From NCBI GenBank assembly GCA_050289385.1, contig JBNKFQ010000209.1:1-6410 (forward strand): a DNA stretch of 6,410 nt, in the 5' to 3' direction. The position numbers and the translations under genes are program-made. Origin of the DNA: JBNKFQ01 sp050289385. GTDB lineage: Bacteria > Pseudomonadota > Gammaproteobacteria > Pseudomonadales > Porticoccaceae. The notes below the pieces were generated by a model that searched no databases, had not been told where the DNA came from, and saw only the letters and a program-made list of their open reading frames with translations. This document shows positions 4,460 through 6,410 of the stretch, one piece after another. Numbering within the stretch: the stretch's first letter is position 1; each line of letters begins with the position of its first letter.

Positions 4460-5490
4460 CACGGTATTATTCGCGGCTCAATCTCCAGTTGCACACCAAA
4501 TTTTTCGACAACCGATTCCTGAATTCGACTTGCCAGCGCCAGTAATTCCTCACCGCTGGCACCACCCCTGTTTACCAATACCAGAGCCTGTTTCGGGTGC
4601 ACACCCACGTTTCCAAGCACTCGACCTTTCCAGCCGGCCTGCTCTATCAGCCAACCTGCCGCCAGTTTTAAATGGCCCGCCTGTTCTGCGGGGAATACAA
4701 CCATTTCAGCATGTTGCTTGTGAAGTTGTTGCGCCTGATGTGCGGTCACCACCGGATTTTTAAAAAAGCTGCCAACGTTCGGAGTGACTTTCGGATCCGG
4801 CAATTTGCTGCTCCGAATGGCGCACACAGTTTCACTCACCAGTGCCGGTGTAATGTCGCGCGGTGAGTAATTTGCCAGTTTCTGTTTCAGCGAGGGGTAA
4901 TCGAGCTTCAGACACGGAACCGTTGGCAACGACAGGGTAACGGCGAATATCACAACCCGATTTTTCAAACGCCCCTTGAACACACTGTCTCGGTAGCCAA
5001 ATTTACAGGCATTGCGGTCCAGTGTGCTTGACTCGCCAGTTGCCAGATCTACAACATCCACTGAAACCAGATATTCGGACAACTCCACACCATATGCACC
5101 AATATTCTGAACCGGCGCAGCGCCAACGGTGCCGGGAATCAGAGACAGGTTTTCCAACCCATACCAACCTCGCGCCAGAGCCGTTTGTACAAATTGGTGC
5201 CAGTTTTCCCCGGCACCGATTCTGACGGTTACCCGCCCGGAATCTTCGCCAAGTGTGTCAATTCCCTTAATGGCCATATGGACGACCAGCCCCGGAACAC
5301 CCCCGGCCAACACAACATTGCTGCCGGCACCCAAGACCGTAATTGGCCAACCTTCCCTGTCGGCAATGGCAATCGCCTGCTGTAGCTCTGCCTCGGAAGT
5401 CACCTCGACAAAATGCTCTGCACTTGCCACCAGAGCCAGAGTGTTTTTTTGCTTCAGGGAAACGTTGGACTGAAGTACCGTCAATTTCAA
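4459..5490 (-). CDS. murB: UDP-N-acetylenolpyruvoylglucosamine reductase
   Basis: MurB is the cytoplasmic flavoenzyme that reduces UDP-GlcNAc-enolpyruvate with NADPH to UDP-MurNAc, the second committed step of peptidoglycan precursor synthesis. The 343-aa product matches the length of the E. coli type I enzyme (342 aa). The FAD-binding domain contains GAGSNVVL (54-61) and IPGTVGAAPVQNIGAYGVEL (118-137). The catalytic residues are visible: R167 in FGYRDS, proton donor S241 in GSFFKNP, and E338 in IEPR near the C-terminus. The start is uncertain between two TTG codons: 5488-5490 overlaps the phosphatase stop by 4 nt but is only 2 nt from the GGAG at 5493-5496, whereas TTG at 5482-5484 (codon 3) sits 8 nt from it. 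No ATG is available near the conserved N-terminus (NVSLKQKNTLAL). It is translationally linked to the phosphatase upstream and to alkB downstream. Confidence 0.97.
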   Translation of the reverse strand: MKLTVLQSNVSLKQKNTLALVASAEHFVEVTSEAELQQAIAIADREGWPITVLGAGSNVVLAGGVPGLVVHMAIKGIDTLGEDSGRVTVRIGAGENWHQFVQTALARGWYGLENLSLIPGTVGAAPVQNIGAYGVELSEYLVSVDVVDLATGESSTLDRNACKFGYRDSVFKGRLKNRVVIFAVTLSLPTVPCLKLDYPSLKQKLANYSPRDITPALVSETVCAIRSSKLPDPKVTPNVGSFFKNPVVTAHQAQQLHKQHAEMVVFPAEQAGHLKLAAGWLIEQAGWKGRVLGNVGVHPKQALVLVNRGGASGEELLALASRIQESVVEKFGVQLEIEPRIIP

Positions 5491-6044
5491 CGCTCCAGAC
5501 GGGTGGTGCGAATATGGTCCGTGCGAATATGATCCGTTTGAATATGGTTCAGCAAGCCGGCGGCGGCGTCTTCCACAAGATCCAGCACCAGCTCAAAGTT
5601 TTCGGAACCACCGTAGTAAGGGTCAGGCACTTCGCGGTAGTCTTTGCGAGATCCGTACTCCAGAAATAACTTTAAATTTCCTTTATAACTGTCCGGTTTT
5701 ATTAAAAATAAATCAGAGTAATTGTTGTCATCCATTGCCAGGACGTAATCAAAGCGATCAAAGTCTTGCGCGCTCACCTGCCGTGCGCGCAGCTCGCCCA
5801 GATCATAACCTCGTTGCGACGCGGCCTGTTGTGCCCGCGTATCTGGCGAACGGCCTATGTGCCAGTCACCGGTGCCGGCAGAATCGACAAAAATCAGGTC
5901 ACTCAGTTCAGCCTGATCCACCAGCCCCTGGAAAATACCGTGCGCGGTTGGCGAGCGGCAGATATTGCCGAGGCAAACAAAAAGCACGCCGGTTTTTTTT
6001 AATCCCCCTAAATCCGACACCTGCTCACCACCCCTTTCTGACAA
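5487..6044 (-). CDS. ptpA: Low-molecular-weight protein-tyrosine phosphatase
   Basis: LMW-PTPs are cytosolic cysteine phosphatases that remove phosphate from tyrosine in bacterial proteins, often tyrosine kinases of polysaccharide export. The 185-aa product has the P-loop VCLGNICRSPT with nucleophile C24 and R30, and the general-acid loop DPYYGG with D141 and the two substrate-flanking tyrosines. The usual family start would be near VLFVCLGN, so this protein has about 18 extra N-terminal residues. The TTG start at 6042-6044 is nonetheless well supported, having GGAGGAG (6050-6056) 5 nt upstream. A run of eight A on the minus strand lies in the extension (5993-6000). The C-terminus ends in a pentapeptide repeat (NHIQT, DHIRT, DHIRT) beyond the conserved fold. 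No tyrosine kinase gene is nearby; position before murB matches Pseudomonas ptpA, so a capsule role cannot be assumed. Confidence 0.95.
   Translation of the reverse strand: MSERGGEQVSDLGGLKKTGVLFVCLGNICRSPTAHGIFQGLVDQAELSDLIFVDSAGTGDWHIGRSPDTRAQQAASQRGYDLGELRARQVSAQDFDRFDYVLAMDDNNYSDLFLIKPDSYKGNLKLFLEYGSRKDYREVPDPYYGGSENFELVLDLVEDAAAGLLNHIQTDHIRTDHIRTTRLER
5506..5550. repeat. Three 15-bp tandem repeats at the phosphatase 3' end
   Basis: The units GTGCGAATATGGTCC (5506-5520), GTGCGAATATGATCC (5521-5535) and GTTTGAATATGGTTC (5536-5550) run head to tail. Being a multiple of three, the repeat adds pentapeptides (DHIRT type) without breaking the reading frame. The first two units differ at one base and the third has diverged more, which suggests stepwise slippage expansion with the third as the older copy. 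Confidence 0.9.
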
Positions 6045-6046
6045 GG

Positions 6047-6410
6047 CTACTCCTCCCCGTTATCCGACAGGATTTTGGCATTGATGGCAACATTCGCAAT
6101 CCACACCTCTGCCCAGCGCTTCTGTTTTTGTTCAGCAGACAACTGCTTTGGCGAAACAGTCGCGCTCGTCCCAAACTGCTTATGATCATCCAGCAAGTTA
6201 CTGTTTAGCGCGGCACGTGTAACCCCGCCAATATCACCAGCCACCATCGCGAGGTCGCCACACTTTGCGCAACTGACAAATTCCACCAGGCCGGCTCCCT
6301 GCCGATCACAGTGAATATCCGTTGCATCCAATACGGTTACAGCCAGCGCTCCATCGGGGTCAGAAATCCAGGCGGCGTTTTTGGCCACGCAAAAATCACA
6401 ATCACAGCAT
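6047..6410 (-). CDS. GFA/CENP-V-type zinc-binding protein, 5' end missing
   Basis: The reading frame is open from the right edge of the window to TAG at 6047-6049, about 120 residues, so the N-terminus lies outside. A GTG at 6386-6388 is in frame, but starting there would discard the upstream cysteines (CCDCDFC, encoded at 6389-6409), so it is unlikely to be the true start. The arrangement CxCxxC followed by about 45 residues and CxxC (SCAKCGD), with AAWISDPDGAL between, resembles the GFA (glutathione-dependent formaldehyde-activating, DUF636) zinc fold. Members of this family are often of unknown substrate, so the name says nothing firm about formaldehyde. The C-terminal part (WAEVWIANVAI) I do not recognise. 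Its last codons GGG-GAG-GAG form the ribosome site of the phosphatase gene 2 nt downstream, so the two are translationally coupled. Confidence 0.6.
   Translation of the reverse strand, partial: CCDCDFCVAKNAAWISDPDGALAVTVLDATDIHCDRQGAGLVEFVSCAKCGDLAMVAGDIGGVTRAALNSNLLDDHKQFGTSATVSPKQLSAEQKQKRWAEVWIANVAINAKILSDNGEE
6050..6056 (-). promoter_or_regulatory. Ribosome binding site deciding the phosphatase TTG start
   Basis: GGAGGAG on the minus strand, inside the last codons of the upstream GFA-like gene, lies 5 nt before TTG at 6042-6044. This strong match favours TTG over the later GTG codons at positions 9 and 20 of the phosphatase. Confidence 0.8.

Noticed and set aside
5506..5550. 15-bp repeats considered as a CRISPR-like or phage iteron array
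   Set aside because: The units have no spacers between them and lie in frame within the phosphatase coding region.
6047..6388. Treating the GTG at 6386-6388 as the true start of the GFA-like gene
   Set aside because: The frame stays open to the window edge and the upstream codons encode the CxCxxC cysteines expected for the zinc fold.

Overview
The window reads as a chromosomal segment of a gammaproteobacterium. The support is the block gacA/uvrY-uvrC-pgsA followed by tRNA-Cys and tRNA-Leu(UAA), which is a classic gammaproteobacterial arrangement (uvrY-uvrC-pgsA-glyW-cysT-leuZ in E. coli, gacA-uvrC-pgsA-tRNAs in Pseudomonas). A low-molecular-weight tyrosine phosphatase directly upstream of murB also recalls the kdsB-ptpA-murB order of Pseudomonas. 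The coding GC is moderate. I cannot name the genus; a marine Cellvibrionales- or Alteromonadales-like lineage is only a guess. Every supported gene lies on the minus strand, so the order of transcription is from high to low coordinates.

Layout in transcription order. (1) 6410-3832: a compact run of a partial GFA/CENP-V-type zinc protein (cut by the window edge), an LMW protein-tyrosine phosphatase, murB and an AlkB-type DNA dealkylase. The genes overlap by 4 nt or are separated by 2-24 nt, so this is almost certainly one operon. A perfect-looking hairpin follows alkB. (2) 3731-627: gacA (TTG start), uvrC and pgsA, with gaps of 15 and 48 nt. This is the conserved two-component regulator / nucleotide-excision repair / phosphatidylglycerol synthesis operon, and it is closed by a strong 10-bp hairpin. 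(3) 626-361: a 266-nt gap where relatives carry a tRNA-Gly gene. No tRNA-Gly is visible. The gap instead holds a degenerate partial copy of tRNA-Cys and an inverted 18-nt copy of the tRNA-Cys T-arm within two adjacent hairpins. (4) 360-173: tRNA-Cys(GCA) and tRNA-Leu(UAA), both with encoded CCA. (5) 172-1: AT-richer DNA with no recognisable gene.

Functionally this is mostly housekeeping: peptidoglycan precursor synthesis (MurB), anionic phospholipid synthesis (PgsA), DNA repair (UvrC, AlkB), global regulation (GacA) and tRNAs. I see no defence system, phage, insertion sequence or CRISPR array. The least ordinary part is the pgsA-tRNA-Cys gap. There the predicted tRNA-Cys leader contains an exact antisense of the tRNA's own T-arm, and the tRNA itself carries a C-A mismatch in the T stem. 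Other points are three neighbouring genes with TTG starts, tandem repeats in the gacA leader and in the phosphatase C-terminus, and a GFA-like gene where kdsB would be expected.
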